Assembly: GCA_000802095.1 (NCBI GenBank)
Contig: JUEB01000013.1
Location: forward strand, 124,001 to 188,000
DNA length: 64,000 bases
Source of the DNA: Peptococcaceae bacterium BICA1-7
GTDB lineage: Bacteria > Bacillota > Desulfotomaculia > Desulfotomaculales > Desulfocucumaceae
Reading direction: 5' to 3'
Shown here: one piece after another, positions 42,509-52,189 of the stretch
How positions within the stretch are numbered: position 1 is the first letter of the stretch
How the letters are laid out: every line of letters starts with the position of its first letter
Position numbers and translations under genes: made by a program
Notes under the pieces: generated by a model
What the model saw: only the letters and a program-made list of their open reading frames with translations
Database searches by the model: none
Told to the model about the DNA's origin: nothing

Positions 42509-42543
42509 AAAAAAAGCTGCTGGCTATAAGCCAACAGCCTTTT
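42508..42543 (-). terminator. Terminator of the DEAD-box helicase gene
   Basis: Minus-strand AGGCTGTTGGCT and AGCCAGCAGCT form a hairpin followed by eight T, 17 bases after the helicase stop. Confidence 0.88.
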
Positions 42544-42559
42544 CAATAATATGGCCAGG

Positions 42560-44005
42560 TTAAAAGGTCCGGCCGGCATTTCGGCTTTTCCCCTTAAAGC
42601 CCCCGCCCTGGCCAAAGCCTTTCCTTCCTCCTCCGCCCCTGTGGTATTCCTTGCGGGGGGGTCCTGCATTCCTGAGATTTTTTATTCTGAGGGGCCTCTC
42701 CTCGGTAAGTGTCACGGGGGTCCGGTCGGTTTCCCTGGTAAGAATCTTTAAGGCCGCCGAAAGAAGGGTTACAGAGTCTGTCTCATCCAACAGGCCCTCG
42801 GCCAGAGCCCTGTAATTATCTATTCCCCCTTTTTCCACAACGGTCAGCAGTCTGCCCACGGCCAGGCGCTGCTGCCCCTCAAAGGCCTCTTTATAAGTTG
42901 GAACGGGCCTGCGCTCAATATTGCTCCTGGTTGTTCTCTCAATATTTTTTAAATGGCCAATCTCCCTGGGGGTAACCAGGGTTACGGCCACCCCTTCTTT
43001 TCCGGCCCGTCCGGTGCGGCCCACCCTGTGGACATAGCCCTCGGAATCCTGGGGAATGTCAAAGTTATATATATGGGTAACATCGCTTATGTCCAGGCCC
43101 CTGGCGGCAACGTCGGTGGCTATAAGCATTTCCACCGTACCTTCCTTAAACCTTCTCATGACGCGGTCCCGCTGGGACTGGGCCATATCACCGTGGATAC
43201 CCGCGGCTGAATAACCGCGCTTGCTCAGTCCCTCAGAAAGCTCGTCCACCCGGCGCTTGGTTCGTCCAAAAATAATGGTGCGCTCCGGTGACTGGGAATC
43301 CAGAAGACTGCAGAGGGCATCAAATTTTTGCCTTTCCCCCACCTCAATGTAGCTCTGATTGAGGCTGGAGACGGTAACCTGCCTGGACTCAACCCTGATT
43401 ACCTCAGGATTTTTCATGAACCTCTGGGCCAGGGTCCGTATTGGTCCCGGCATGGTGGCCGAAAAGAGTAAAGTCTGGCGTCCCTCCGGCACTTCCTTGA
43501 GGATGGTCTCTATATCCTCTATGAAGCCCATATTGAGCATCTCGTCAGCCTCATCCAAAACCACCAGGCTGACCTGGCCCAATCGGATAGTCTTGCGCCT
43601 CATGTGGTCCATAAAACGCCCGGGCGTACCAACGATGATGTGGGGCCTGTTCTTCAGGGCCCTTATCTGGCGGCTTATTTCCTGGCCCCCGTAAATGGGA
43701 AGTGTACGGATGCCCTTAAAGTGACCGATCCTGTTTAATTCCTCGGCCACCTGCACGGCCAGCTCCCGGGTGGGCGCCAGCACAACCCCCTGCACCTGAT
43801 CCCTGTCAGCATGTAAAAGCTCCACCAGGGGGATGCCAAAAGCTGCTGTTTTACCGGTCCCGGTCTGGGCCTGCCCGATCAGGTCCCGTCCCTCCAGGCC
43901 CGGCGGAACAGCCTTTTTCTGTATTGGCGTGGGCTCTTCAAAGCCCATATTATTTAGAGCCCTGACAACCGGCTCTGACAGTCCAATTTCATTAAATGCC
44001 GCCAC
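42560..44005 (-). CDS. DEAD-box RNA helicase (CshA/DeaD type)
   Basis: A 481-residue ATP-dependent RNA helicase. Seen in order: Q motif region, [15 protein letters not shown] (Walker A), [23 protein letters not shown] (DEAD box), FSATMP, and in the second RecA domain [23 protein letters not shown] and [13 protein letters not shown]. The tail is rich in Gly, Arg and Lys ([14 protein letters not shown]), as in helicases that bind structured RNA. Start is GTG at 44005 behind AGGAGG. Acts in RNA unwinding during ribosome assembly, decay or cold stress. Confidence 0.93.
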   Translation of the reverse strand: MAAFNEIGLSEPVVRALNNMGFEEPTPIQKKAVPPGLEGRDLIGQAQTGTGKTAAFGIPLVELLHADRDQVQGVVLAPTRELAVQVAEELNRIGHFKGIRTLPIYGGQEISRQIRALKNRPHIIVGTPGRFMDHMRRKTIRLGQVSLVVLDEADEMLNMGFIEDIETILKEVPEGRQTLLFSATMPGPIRTLAQRFMKNPEVIRVESRQVTVSSLNQSYIEVGERQKFDALCSLLDSQSPERTIIFGRTKRRVDELSEGLSKRGYSAAGIHGDMAQSQRDRVMRRFKEGTVEMLIATDVAARGLDISDVTHIYNFDIPQDSEGYVHRVGRTGRAGKEGVAVTLVTPREIGHLKNIERTTRSNIERRPVPTYKEAFEGQQRLAVGRLLTVVEKGGIDNYRALAEGLLDETDSVTLLSAALKILTRETDRTPVTLTEERPLRIKNLRNAGPPRKEYHRGGGGRKGFGQGGGFKGKSRNAGRTF

Positions 44006-44052
44006 ATAGTTACCTCCTTAAATTATCTTTCAATATATAGCATGCCTAAAAG

Positions 44053-44928
44053 TTAGCCATTTTTTTCATGTTTAACCCACAGATTCATATTCTCAAACCT
44101 CCCGCCGATATGACAGTTGTTGATAAACTTGCCCTTAAAGGCGTATCCCATTTTATGCAGGGCAGCATTCATACCAAAGGAACCTGCCCGGCTGAGGCTG
44201 TATACCACACCCATATTCAGTTTCCACATTTCTTTTTCAATAAGGTCCAACAGCACTGTAAGTAGACCTCTCCCGCGATGCCCGTCTAGAGTGGCACAGT
44301 CAGTCATCTCTGCGTTAAAGTTATTGTGGTCTATTTCCGCCGAGGCGGCGCTTACCGGCCTTTCTTCATAAAAAACCGCCAGAAAATAAACATGTGACTC
44401 CATCACCCTTTTTACATAGGCCGGGTCGAAAAGAGGGCTGGGATAAGATGAAAAAACTGTCCTGTAGAGATGCACCAGCGCCTCCACATCACCGGCCATC
44501 ACCGGTCTGACCGAGTATCCCTCCGGGAGCGGGGGCAAAACTTTTTTTTTATTCTGCCCTAACTGATCTAATATTTGTTCCTCCTGCTCCAGATAGGGGC
44601 TTTGGCCCCTGCCGGGATCAACGAAATAGGAGTGGCAAAAGGCCTCACGGCCCCTAAAAAACCCTGGTATGCGGCCTTCTAAAATGTAGCCCGCAGCATC
44701 CAGGTAAGGCGCCGCATTATCCAGGCAATAAAATATCACCTTACTTAGCTGGTGACTTTTAGCTATGTCAATCAGCTCCCTGGCCAATCCCTGCAGATCA
44801 GGCCCCTGGCAGCCCTTCACACTGATCCGGCGATTGACAGGGTCTATAAATACCCGGGCCATGTAGCTGTCGCCGGAAATAACCTTCATAAAACCAATCT
44901 GATCACCAGTACAGCTTTGTGTCCTCAA
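44053..44928 (-). CDS. ablB: Beta-lysine N6-acetyltransferase
   Basis: A 291-residue acetyltransferase: an N-terminal half with no known activity and a C-terminal GNAT fold with YSVRPVMAGDVEALVHLYRTVF and DGHRGRGLLTVLLDLIEKEM (acetyl-CoA loop). It directly follows lysine 2,3-aminomutase, which identifies it as AblB; the pair makes the osmolyte N6-acetyl-beta-lysine. Start TTG at 44928 lies rather far (14 bases) from AAGGAGG, so an internal ATG at 44889 is possible. Confidence 0.85.
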   Translation of the reverse strand: MRTQSCTGDQIGFMKVISGDSYMARVFIDPVNRRISVKGCQGPDLQGLARELIDIAKSHQLSKVIFYCLDNAAPYLDAAGYILEGRIPGFFRGREAFCHSYFVDPGRGQSPYLEQEEQILDQLGQNKKKVLPPLPEGYSVRPVMAGDVEALVHLYRTVFSSYPSPLFDPAYVKRVMESHVYFLAVFYEERPVSAASAEIDHNNFNAEMTDCATLDGHRGRGLLTVLLDLIEKEMWKLNMGVVYSLSRAGSFGMNAALHKMGYAFKGKFINNCHIGGRFENMNLWVKHEKNG

Positions 44929-44970
44929 CTTAAAAAACTTGCCCTCCTTAAGCCTGCGAACACTTTAAAT

Positions 44971-46245
44971 TCAACAGCAGGTGCCCCGGAACGTCTGTCT
45001 TCGCCTTTCACGCAAATTTCCTTTTGGCACCAGGCTTAGCTGATGGCCTGCCAGCAGCTTTTCCAGCCCCACAGGGTCCTTGTCCTTTAAGCGGGGGCAG
45101 GCGCGGCAGTTATCACACGGGTCGTCAATATCCCGGGGCTCAGAGTATGTGGCCACCACACCCTCATAATTGCGAAGTATCATCTTATGCTGAGACTGGG
45201 ATATAAGATATTGGGGGCCAACAGGTATTTTCCCGCCGCCCCCCGGCGCGTCAATCACGTAGGTGGGTACGGCCAGGCCTGATGTATGTCCCCGCAGAAG
45301 CTCCATTATTTCAATTCCCCTGGCTACCGATGTCCGGAAATGCTCTATGCCCGGGGAAAGGTCGCACTGGTAGAGGTAATAGGGGCGCACCCTTATTTCC
45401 AGCAAACGGTGCATGAGATCCTTGATCACATAGGGACAGTCGTTGACACCTCTCAAAAGCACAGTCTGGTTTCCCAGGGGCACTCCGGCGTCGGAAAGCA
45501 TGGCGCAGGCCTCTTTAGCCCGGCCGGTAACCTCCTTGGGATGATTGAAATGAGTGTTTAGCCATACAGGATGATGCTTTTTTATAATAGAACACAAATC
45601 AGCGGTAATCCGCTGCGGCATAACTACCGGTGTCCTGGTTCCGATGCGGACAATTTCCACATGTGGTATGGCTCTCAGGCTACCCAGAAGGTATTCCAGG
45701 TGATCATCAGAAATACAAAGGCTGTCGCCCCCGGACAGTATTACATCTCTGACCACAGGTGTCCTCCGGATATAGTCAAGTGCCCTCTCCAGTTGCTCCC
45801 TGGGTCTCTCCCTGTCGCTGACACCGGCGAAACGCCTTCTGGTGCAGTGCCTGCAATACATGGAGCACTGATCGGTAACCAGTAAAAGCACCCTGTCCGG
45901 ATAGCGGTGGGTCAGTCCCGGCACCGGCGAATCCACGTCCTCATGGAGAGGGTCTTCCAGATCGTAATCACCATCCTGTAATTCCATGGAGATCGGCACT
46001 GCCTGGCGTCTCACGGGATCGTCCCCGTCAATTGGGTCCATCAGCGTGGCATAATACGGTGTGATGGCCATGCGCATTGTCTGCAGTGAATTAGCAATCC
46101 CCTGTTTCTCTTCCTGGGACATGCTAATAACCTCACCCAGATCTTCCACCGTGACCAGCCGGTTTGCCAGCTGCCAGCGCCAGTCGTTCCACTGGCCGCC
46201 GGTTACATCCTTCCAGCGGGGGATTTCATGATAATCCCGGACCAT
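44971..46245 (-). CDS. ablA: L-lysine 2,3-aminomutase
   Basis: A 424-residue radical SAM, PLP-dependent enzyme that turns L-lysine into L-beta-lysine. Seen: C-S-M-Y-C-R-H-C near residues 130-137, DVILSGGDSLCISDD, GTRTPVVMPQRI, HFNHPKEVT and the PLP/zinc region PYYLYQCDLSPGIEHFRT, with a cysteine-rich C-terminal end CDNCRACPRL. Start at 46245 is set by GGAGGCGG 7 bases upstream, removing 11 residues of the longer frame. Together with ablB it forms the beta-lysine osmolyte unit, known from methanogens and some clostridia. Confidence 0.92.
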   Translation of the reverse strand: MVRDYHEIPRWKDVTGGQWNDWRWQLANRLVTVEDLGEVISMSQEEKQGIANSLQTMRMAITPYYATLMDPIDGDDPVRRQAVPISMELQDGDYDLEDPLHEDVDSPVPGLTHRYPDRVLLLVTDQCSMYCRHCTRRRFAGVSDRERPREQLERALDYIRRTPVVRDVILSGGDSLCISDDHLEYLLGSLRAIPHVEIVRIGTRTPVVMPQRITADLCSIIKKHHPVWLNTHFNHPKEVTGRAKEACAMLSDAGVPLGNQTVLLRGVNDCPYVIKDLMHRLLEIRVRPYYLYQCDLSPGIEHFRTSVARGIEIMELLRGHTSGLAVPTYVIDAPGGGGKIPVGPQYLISQSQHKMILRNYEGVVATYSEPRDIDDPCDNCRACPRLKDKDPVGLEKLLAGHQLSLVPKGNLRERRRQTFRGTCC

Positions 46246-46339
46246 GTCACCGCCTCCACACCTTGCAGCTTCTCCCATGTAGTATAAAAAAATGAGGCAG
46301 CTTTTATTCTGAGTTGCTGCACGCCTAATTTTTATTGTG

Positions 46340-47953
46340 TTAATCTGTGCCTGAAAAATTATTTTCTATCTCCTGTTTAGCTTTACAAACCAGAGCCTCT
46401 ATTTCTTCCGGGGCCAATTGTTTTCCGGACTCCAGCCTGGCCAGAGTATCCTCGAAATAGCTCAGCAGCGAGCGGTTCAGATGGTCATAAATAAGCTGCG
46501 CGCCTTTGGGCTCTTTGGCCTTCCCGCTCCAGACACCGTCCATCCTCACAAAAAGATAATTGGTAATCCCGCTCATAATACTCGCCAGCGCCGCCACCTG
46601 CCGGTCGGCAAAGCCCGCCGTCCCCTCGTAGGTGGTGGAAAGGAGCTTCAGCCGCCCTTCCTCCTGCAGCTTATGATAGGCCCGGGTGCCCTGCAGTATG
46701 ATCATCGGGTGGTAAAGCACATTGGCGGTAATGGCCAGGTCCCCGGTCAAAGCATTCCTTTGCAAAAATTCATAGTTTGCCCGGATATCCTGCAGGGAGG
46801 AGTCCGGCTCAAACATGATAAAGCCCACATTGGGCTCTATCCCGTACTGTCGTAGAATTTTCAGCGCCTTTTCATTCTGGGCCACGGTGGTCATTTTATT
46901 TAGCCGTTTGAGGGATTCATCCCGGCCGCTCTCCAGGCCTACCAACATATGGCGCAACCCCGCCTCGGCCAGGGAGCTGACTGTTCTTTCATGGATATCG
47001 TTCACCCGGGCCTCTATGCCAAAGTGAATATGGCGTTCCTTTAGCAGTGAGGCCAGCCGGAGCGCCCGGTCCTGGCCGTATTGTCCGGGACCGAAAAAAT
47101 TGGGGTCCACAAAATAGAAGTCCCTCTTCCCATATTCGGCCAGCAGCCGGTCAATCTCGGCTATTATGTTCTCCGGGCTGCGGCCCCGCCACCGAGAAAA
47201 ATCGGGGACATTCCTCCGACCTCCAAAGCCAGTACCTGATCGGGGACATTCCTGTCTCAAAAGGAGTACCCGAGCTTCAGCAGGTGTGTCCCCATTCCTT
47301 GTTTGGTGTGTCCCCATTCCATAGTAGGCATTGATATAACAAAAGGTGCAGCCCCCATAGCAGCCCCGGCTGCCCTCTATATTGATTTCCGGCAGGCGCA
47401 GCATGGCCTCGGTGCGGACAGGGAAAGGCAGTTTGTCCAGGTTGGGCTCCGGCTCCCGGGGCTGTATGCAGATGCCGGACCGGTTCCTCCAGGCCAGCCC
47501 GGGTATTTCCTGCAGCCCGGCCCCGGCATGCCTCTCCGCCAGCCGGGCCAGAGTCAGTTCCGGCTCCCCCATAATGACCGCCTCGATGGCCTGGCTGTGC
47601 CGTAATATTTCCTCATAGGCAAAGGTGGGATAAAAGCCGTAGGCGGCTATAAAGGGGGTTTTTCCTGCGCCCTTTAGCTCTCCCAGAAAAGCAAAAAGGT
47701 CTTCCTCCCTCTCCCACTGATAGACCATGTGCACCCCCAGCAGATCCGGACCGAAGTTACTTACCGCCCGGTGGATTTCCCCATAGGAAAGGCCCTCCAA
47801 ATACCCCTCAATTATTTTAACCTCGTGTCCCCGGCCGGACAGCAGGCCGGCGGCATAACCGCTGATGAGGCAGGAGGAAAGCGGTGTATTGGCAATATCA
47901 TTGCACCTCACCCGGGCAATTTTGCGGGGGTGCTCCAGTAAAAGTACTTTCAT
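46340..47953 (-). CDS. bzaE: Cobalamin-binding radical SAM protein, BzaE-like, with in-frame repeat insertion
   Basis: A 537-residue protein with an N-terminal B12-binding domain (LISGYAAGLLSGRGHEVKIIEG, about residues 1-135), the radical SAM motif C198-Y-G-G-C202-T-F-C205, and a barrel with PNFFGPGQYGQDRAL and LVGLESGRDESLKRLNK. By position in a cobT-bzaC-bzaD-bzaE order it is probably BzaE, a methylase of the anaerobic benzimidazole pathway. Residues about 213-251 (from MGTHQTRNGDTP to GGRRNVPD) are encoded by a GGGGACA repeat and interrupt the usual short link between the Cys motif and RGRSPENII. The frame is kept, so the protein may still fold, but the loop follows the cluster and activity is in doubt. 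Its start lies 1 base after the upstream stop. Confidence 0.78.
   Translation of the reverse strand: MKVLLLEHPRKIARVRCNDIANTPLSSCLISGYAAGLLSGRGHEVKIIEGYLEGLSYGEIHRAVSNFGPDLLGVHMVYQWEREEDLFAFLGELKGAGKTPFIAAYGFYPTFAYEEILRHSQAIEAVIMGEPELTLARLAERHAGAGLQEIPGLAWRNRSGICIQPREPEPNLDKLPFPVRTEAMLRLPEINIEGSRGCYGGCTFCYINAYYGMGTHQTRNGDTPAEARVLLLRQECPRSGTGFGGRRNVPDFSRWRGRSPENIIAEIDRLLAEYGKRDFYFVDPNFFGPGQYGQDRALRLASLLKERHIHFGIEARVNDIHERTVSSLAEAGLRHMLVGLESGRDESLKRLNKMTTVAQNEKALKILRQYGIEPNVGFIMFEPDSSLQDIRANYEFLQRNALTGDLAITANVLYHPMIILQGTRAYHKLQEEGRLKLLSTTYEGTAGFADRQVAALASIMSGITNYLFVRMDGVWSGKAKEPKGAQLIYDHLNRSLLSYFEDTLARLESGKQLAPEEIEALVCKAKQEIENNFSGTD
47201..47322. repeat. GGGGACA-type repeat, copy 3, inside the bzaE-like gene
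   Basis: Two ATCGGGGACATTCC units at one end and two GGTGTGTCCCCATTCC units at the other. It shares about 57 bases with copy 2 (inverted) and has the same termini as copy 1. The length is a multiple of three, so the host reading frame is kept. Confidence 0.8.
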
Positions 47954-47954
47954 T

Positions 47955-49289
47955 TCACTGCCTCACTTCCTGCCACATAAATACATTCTTCTGCAGATGA
48001 TAGGCTTCCAGCCGGTAGCGCAGGGCTTCATACGGGGGCGGGTTATAGTACACCGGGTAAAGCAGGTCGGTATCGGGCCGTATGACCCCTTCTTTTATGG
48101 CTGTTTCCGCCAGGGGAGTGCCGGGCATCAGGCGGATATTGTTCAATACCACCGTGCCCAGGTTTCTTTTCAGGCTGTGCAGCTCATAGAGGCGGTCCAG
48201 CAGGCGCAGCCCGCTGTCGATGGTGCGCGTGTTTTCCCCGGGCACGTTGACCATAAAGTGATACATGGTAACCACATCGGTGCCGGCAGCCAGGCCTGCC
48301 GCCTTTAATATATCGTCCTGGCTGAGATTTTTGCCAAGTGCCTGCAGCGACTGGTCGCAAAGGCCGTCCGGGGAAAAGGAAAAACAATTGCACCCGGCCT
48401 CCTCAAAAAGGCGGATATTGCGCTCATCCAGGTGGTCTTCCCGGAAAAAGCCGCTCCAGGCAATGCTTATTTTCCGGCGCAGCAGCTCCCGGCAAATTTC
48501 CTCCAGGTGGCCGGAGGGAAGGTTCACCACCGGGTCATTGAAGTGAAAATCTTTAACACCGTATTCCTTATGTAACAATTCTATTTCATCCACCACCCCG
48601 TCAGGCTGGCGGCAGCGTAATTTTTTCCCCTGCAGCCGGGGGTATACGCAATAGGAGCATTTTAAGGGGCAGCCCCGCTTGGTTTCAATCCCCATCACCG
48701 GCACATAGTTGTTGATGCCCTGGTAAAGCCTTGGCAAAAGAACCTCTCTTGAGGGAACCACGTACCGGGTCAGGTCATAGTCCACCGAGGGCCGGTTGAC
48801 CAGCACCTTTTCACCCTTCCGGTAACACAGGCCCTTAATACCGGAAGGATTATCCAGTGAGGCCAGCAGGGCCGGAAGGGAGGTTTCAGCCTCACCGGCG
48901 ATGCCATAGTGTATTTGTTTCAGCTCTCCCATAATACGCCTGGGGAAAAGTGAAAATCCCGTTCCCCCGGCCACTATCCAGGCCCGGGGCAGAAGCGCCG
49001 CCACCAGCCTCACCGCAGTGGCAAAGGGAGGAATAAGGGAGCTGGTCCTGTTGGCCAGGGGGTCTATATTGCGCAGGGACAGGCCCACCACCTCCGGCCT
49101 GCAGCCTAAGAGCCTTTCCTTTAGCGCGCTGAAGGGGTCGGCCTCAATATTCATGTCCAACAGCTCTACCTCATGGCCGGCCCTTTTCAGGTGGGTGGCC
49201 AGGGTGACTATTCCAATGGGATATACTCTTTCCGGGGACAGCCCCTCCACCGAGGGGGTCTGAACCATTAACACCCGCACAGCCATCAC
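47955..49289 (-). CDS. bzaD: Cobalamin-binding radical SAM protein, BzaD-like
   Basis: A 444-residue protein: B12-binding domain (about residues 1-140; GIVTLATHLKRAGHEVELLDMNIE, AGGTGFSLFPRRIM) and a radical SAM barrel with RGCPLKCSYCVYPRLQGKKLR near 205-225 (Cys-x3-Cys-x2-Cys), then NDPVVNLP and HFMVNVPGENTRT. Class B radical SAM methylases use methylcobalamin as methyl source. Placed between bzaC and bzaE in a cobalamin operon, it fits BzaD, which methylates 5-methoxybenzimidazole in the anaerobic pathway described in Eubacterium limosum. It overlaps bzaC by 4 bases and is 1 base from bzaE. Confidence 0.8.
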   Translation of the reverse strand: MMAVRVLMVQTPSVEGLSPERVYPIGIVTLATHLKRAGHEVELLDMNIEADPFSALKERLLGCRPEVVGLSLRNIDPLANRTSSLIPPFATAVRLVAALLPRAWIVAGGTGFSLFPRRIMGELKQIHYGIAGEAETSLPALLASLDNPSGIKGLCYRKGEKVLVNRPSVDYDLTRYVVPSREVLLPRLYQGINNYVPVMGIETKRGCPLKCSYCVYPRLQGKKLRCRQPDGVVDEIELLHKEYGVKDFHFNDPVVNLPSGHLEEICRELLRRKISIAWSGFFREDHLDERNIRLFEEAGCNCFSFSPDGLCDQSLQALGKNLSQDDILKAAGLAAGTDVVTMYHFMVNVPGENTRTIDSGLRLLDRLYELHSLKRNLGTVVLNNIRLMPGTPLAETAIKEGVIRPDTDLLYPVYYNPPPYEALRYRLEAYHLQKNVFMWQEVRQ

Positions 49290-50845
49290 TCCAACAATAA
49301 AATACCAAAGTATTTGATAAAATCTCCCCGTTCCGCCAGTGTCCGCAGGGAAAACCCCGCCCGTTTAACCGTTTCAAACACATCAATCCCCGATCCCTCC
49401 ATGGAGGGCCTGGAATCCCTGGTGTTGCGGCAGCTGCCCTCCGGGGAGCAGATGTCACAAATGGCGCACGGCCCCGCCCAAAAGGCCAGAGCTTTATAAA
49501 AGCCGGCTTTAAAGGCCTCCTTCTCCGCCCTCAGCACCAGTCGCTGAAAATCCCCGGTGGGAGGAGAGCCTTCCAGGAGCAGACAGTGGGTATAGTCCCG
49601 GAATATTTCCCTTGTTTTTTCAGGCGTGGGGCTGTTGGGCGGACAGTGCGGCTTCCCGAAGTTATCGCAGCCGAACCGGCACCGCAAATCGGCCCATTCC
49701 GGAATGTGCACGGCCTCCGCCGGAAGGGGGCAAACACTCTGAAAGCCCAGGTCCTTTATTCTGGCAATAAGCCGTATTTTGCTGTCCAGGCAGAGGCCCG
49801 ACAGCCTTTCCGGGCTTTTCCCGGCAATAATCAGGGCTGTGTCCGAGGTCAGAGGCAGCAGCTCCGTGGGGTAAAGTTTTTGCCTGGTTAGCCGGTCTTT
49901 TAGCCACCCGGCCGGATAAACCCGGCCGTTATATGTATTGACAAACATGTTTAAATCAAATAAAGCGGCTTTCCCCGGGCAATGATCGAAAAAAAAGTCA
50001 TGGATCAGCAAAAAGCCGTCTTTTTTAAGGCAGGCAGCCGCCTTTTCCAGAAGTTCTGTAATCTCCACTTCTGAATAGGCATGCACTATATTGGAAAGTA
50101 TGATCAGGTCAAAGCCCTTCTCCTGCACGGGCCAGGGCTCCAGTATATTGGCGGGACAATAGTCTATCCGGTGATGACAGCCCCTTTCTCCAAGCAGCTC
50201 CCCGGCACAGTCCAGCACTTCCTGAAGGTCCATTAAAATAGCCCGCAGCCCCGGATAATTCTCCAGAAATCCGGCTGATACCGCGCCGGACCCCGACCCA
50301 ACATCAAGTATCTCTCCCGACAGTAGAATATGCTTAAAAAAAGGCAGTATTTCTTCAACCTTGGCTCTGGCCACGCAGTCCATGGCCCGGCTGTATTGGC
50401 GTATGCGCCCGGCCAACTGCTCCGGATTTTCGTCCGGTGCGGCAAAATCTACCCTGCCGCCTTTCCTGAGGCAGCCCTCTAAACTCCTCCAGCCGGGAAA
50501 AAGCTTTTTTCTCCACAGTATGGAATCTCCCTGGTAATCCTCCTCACCCTTTACCAGAAAACGGCGGGATATATTGGTATTAAAATAGACCCCGCCCTGC
50601 CGGCCGATCAGCCCCAGGGCACAGAGGGCCTGCAGGAACCGCTCCAGCCCGGCCCGGTTTAAATCCAGGCCGGCGGCTATTTCCTCCGCTGTTTTCCCAC
50701 CTTCCAGCAGGGTGAATATATCCAGCTCAACGGCGGTGAAGAGGGCTTCCGAGTACCAGTAGCCCGTAGCTATATCCTCCAGATACTGGGGGCCTTTTTC
50801 CTGGGGATCGCAGTTTAAATACGGCAGAATCAAATCCACACACAT
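49286..50845 (-). CDS. bzaC: Methyltransferase fused to DUF2284, BzaC-like
   Basis: A 519-residue protein. The first 340 residues are a SAM-dependent O-methyltransferase of the plant/bacterial small-molecule class: dimerisation winged helix (ATGYWYSEALFTAVELDIFTLL), SAM loop DVGSGSGAVSAGFLENYPG, then ILSNIVHAYSEVE. The last 160 residues form a separate cysteine-rich DUF2284 domain (CRFGCDNFGKPHCPP, GPCAICDICSPEGSCRN), a predicted metal-binding domain. In the anaerobic pathway BzaC methylates 5-hydroxybenzimidazole; the order cobT-bzaC-bzaD-bzaE matches. The fusion is unusual to this reader and may add an Fe-S or corrinoid-related function. Confidence 0.78.
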   Translation of the reverse strand: MCVDLILPYLNCDPQEKGPQYLEDIATGYWYSEALFTAVELDIFTLLEGGKTAEEIAAGLDLNRAGLERFLQALCALGLIGRQGGVYFNTNISRRFLVKGEEDYQGDSILWRKKLFPGWRSLEGCLRKGGRVDFAAPDENPEQLAGRIRQYSRAMDCVARAKVEEILPFFKHILLSGEILDVGSGSGAVSAGFLENYPGLRAILMDLQEVLDCAGELLGERGCHHRIDYCPANILEPWPVQEKGFDLIILSNIVHAYSEVEITELLEKAAACLKKDGFLLIHDFFFDHCPGKAALFDLNMFVNTYNGRVYPAGWLKDRLTRQKLYPTELLPLTSDTALIIAGKSPERLSGLCLDSKIRLIARIKDLGFQSVCPLPAEAVHIPEWADLRCRFGCDNFGKPHCPPNSPTPEKTREIFRDYTHCLLLEGSPPTGDFQRLVLRAEKEAFKAGFYKALAFWAGPCAICDICSPEGSCRNTRDSRPSMEGSGIDVFETVKRAGFSLRTLAERGDFIKYFGILLLE

Positions 50846-50848
50846 CCT

Positions 50849-51919
50849 TTATATTCCCGGGCCATCTACCCCGGCATCCTGGAAAGTAAGCATTTTGCAA
50901 ATAACCTGGGCAGCCGATTCCACAATATTCATGGCCAGCGCCGCCCCGGTGCCCTCTCCCAGACGAAGATTCAGATTCAGTAAAGGTTTGAGCCCCAGTT
51001 CCTCCAGCATGAACTGGTGCCCGTATTCCAGGGAGCGGTGCGCCGCAATCATGTACTGGACGGAATCAGGCGCCAAAGCCCTGGCCAAAAGCGCCCCGGC
51101 GGTGGAAATAAACCCGTCCACCACCACCGGCACCCTGTAATAAGCCGCCCCCAGTATTACTCCCGCAATTCCGCCGATCTCAAAGCCCCCCACCCTGGCC
51201 AGCACATCCACCGGATCTTTGGGGTCCGGTAGGTTAATGTCAATGGCTTTTTCAATGGCCCGTATTTTATTCTCAAGGGCCTGGTCGCTGATGCCGGTGC
51301 CCCTGCCGGTAACCTGTCCCACCGGGCGGCCCGACAGCACGGCCAGAATGGCGCTGCTGGGAGTGGTGTTGCCTATCCCCATATCTCCTGTGGCCAGTAG
51401 GTCAACACCTTCACGCACCAGGCCGCCCACTATTTCAATGCCGCTCTCCAGGGCCCTCTCGGCCTGCTCCCGGGTCATGGCCGGCCCCATGGCCATATTG
51501 CGTGTGCCCTGGTCAATTTTATAAGAGAGTATCTTTCCTTCCCTCGCCAGTGCGCTCAGATCTGCGGCCACCCCCATATCCACCACTACCACCCTGGCCC
51601 CGGCCACTTCCGCCAGCACGTTGATGGCGGCCCCGCCACGCACAAAGTTGCTTACCATCTGGGGGGTGACCTCCTGGGGAAAGGCGCTTACTCCCTCGCT
51701 GACAATACCATGATCCCCCGCCATGGTCACCACCACTTTCCTCTTTACCGAGGGCTTCAGGGTTTCCTGCACACCCGACAGCTGCTCCGCAATAGCCAGC
51801 AGATCGCCCAGGCTGCCCCGGGGAATGGCCAGCTGGTCCAGATAATCTTTGGCCTTCCGGCGCCATTCCACGCTTACCGGCTTAATACCGGCTATCACCC
51901 TGTAAAGATCAGAACTCAT
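50849..51919 (-). CDS. cobT: Nicotinate-nucleotide:dimethylbenzimidazole phosphoribosyltransferase
   Basis: A 356-residue enzyme that turns the lower-ligand base into alpha-ribazole phosphate for cobalamin. Seen: MAGDHGIVSEGVSAFPQEVT, GDMGIGNTTPSSAI, GTGISDQALENK, GGFEIGGIAG and LRLGEGTGAALAM with the catalytic Glu. All intact and of normal length. It is followed after 3 bases by the bzaC-like gene, tying base activation to base synthesis. Element D separates it from cobS. Confidence 0.95.
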   Translation of the reverse strand: MSSDLYRVIAGIKPVSVEWRRKAKDYLDQLAIPRGSLGDLLAIAEQLSGVQETLKPSVKRKVVVTMAGDHGIVSEGVSAFPQEVTPQMVSNFVRGGAAINVLAEVAGARVVVVDMGVAADLSALAREGKILSYKIDQGTRNMAMGPAMTREQAERALESGIEIVGGLVREGVDLLATGDMGIGNTTPSSAILAVLSGRPVGQVTGRGTGISDQALENKIRAIEKAIDINLPDPKDPVDVLARVGGFEIGGIAGVILGAAYYRVPVVVDGFISTAGALLARALAPDSVQYMIAAHRSLEYGHQFMLEELGLKPLLNLNLRLGEGTGAALAMNIVESAAQVICKMLTFQDAGVDGPGI

Positions 51920-51967
51920 GTTAAAGACCTCCTAACTTAAAAATGGCTAATACTGAGGATTTCTTCT

Positions 51968-52172
51968 GTCGGAATACAGAATTCAGAAGTCAGAATTCAG
52001 AATGACAATGCATTTCTTACTTGTATTTTGTGGCCGATTAATTCGGCATACAAAATATTAATAAACTCTCTGTGGCTAAAAAAGACAATTAATCTACCCT
52101 AAAGCCGGGCATATACAACTCCTGTCTCCCGACCGGAGGTATTACCCGGAAGCAGTCTCCTGTCTCCCGACA
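51968..52172. repeat. Heptamer-repeat element D (between cobS and cobT)
   Basis: Left part GTCGGAATACAGAATTCAGA with further 7-base units is homologous to element A; right part CTCCTGTCTCCCGACCGGAGG recurs twice. It fills most of the 270-base gap within the cobalamin operon. Confidence 0.75.
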
Positions 52173-52189
52173 GAATAAGGATTTCAGTA

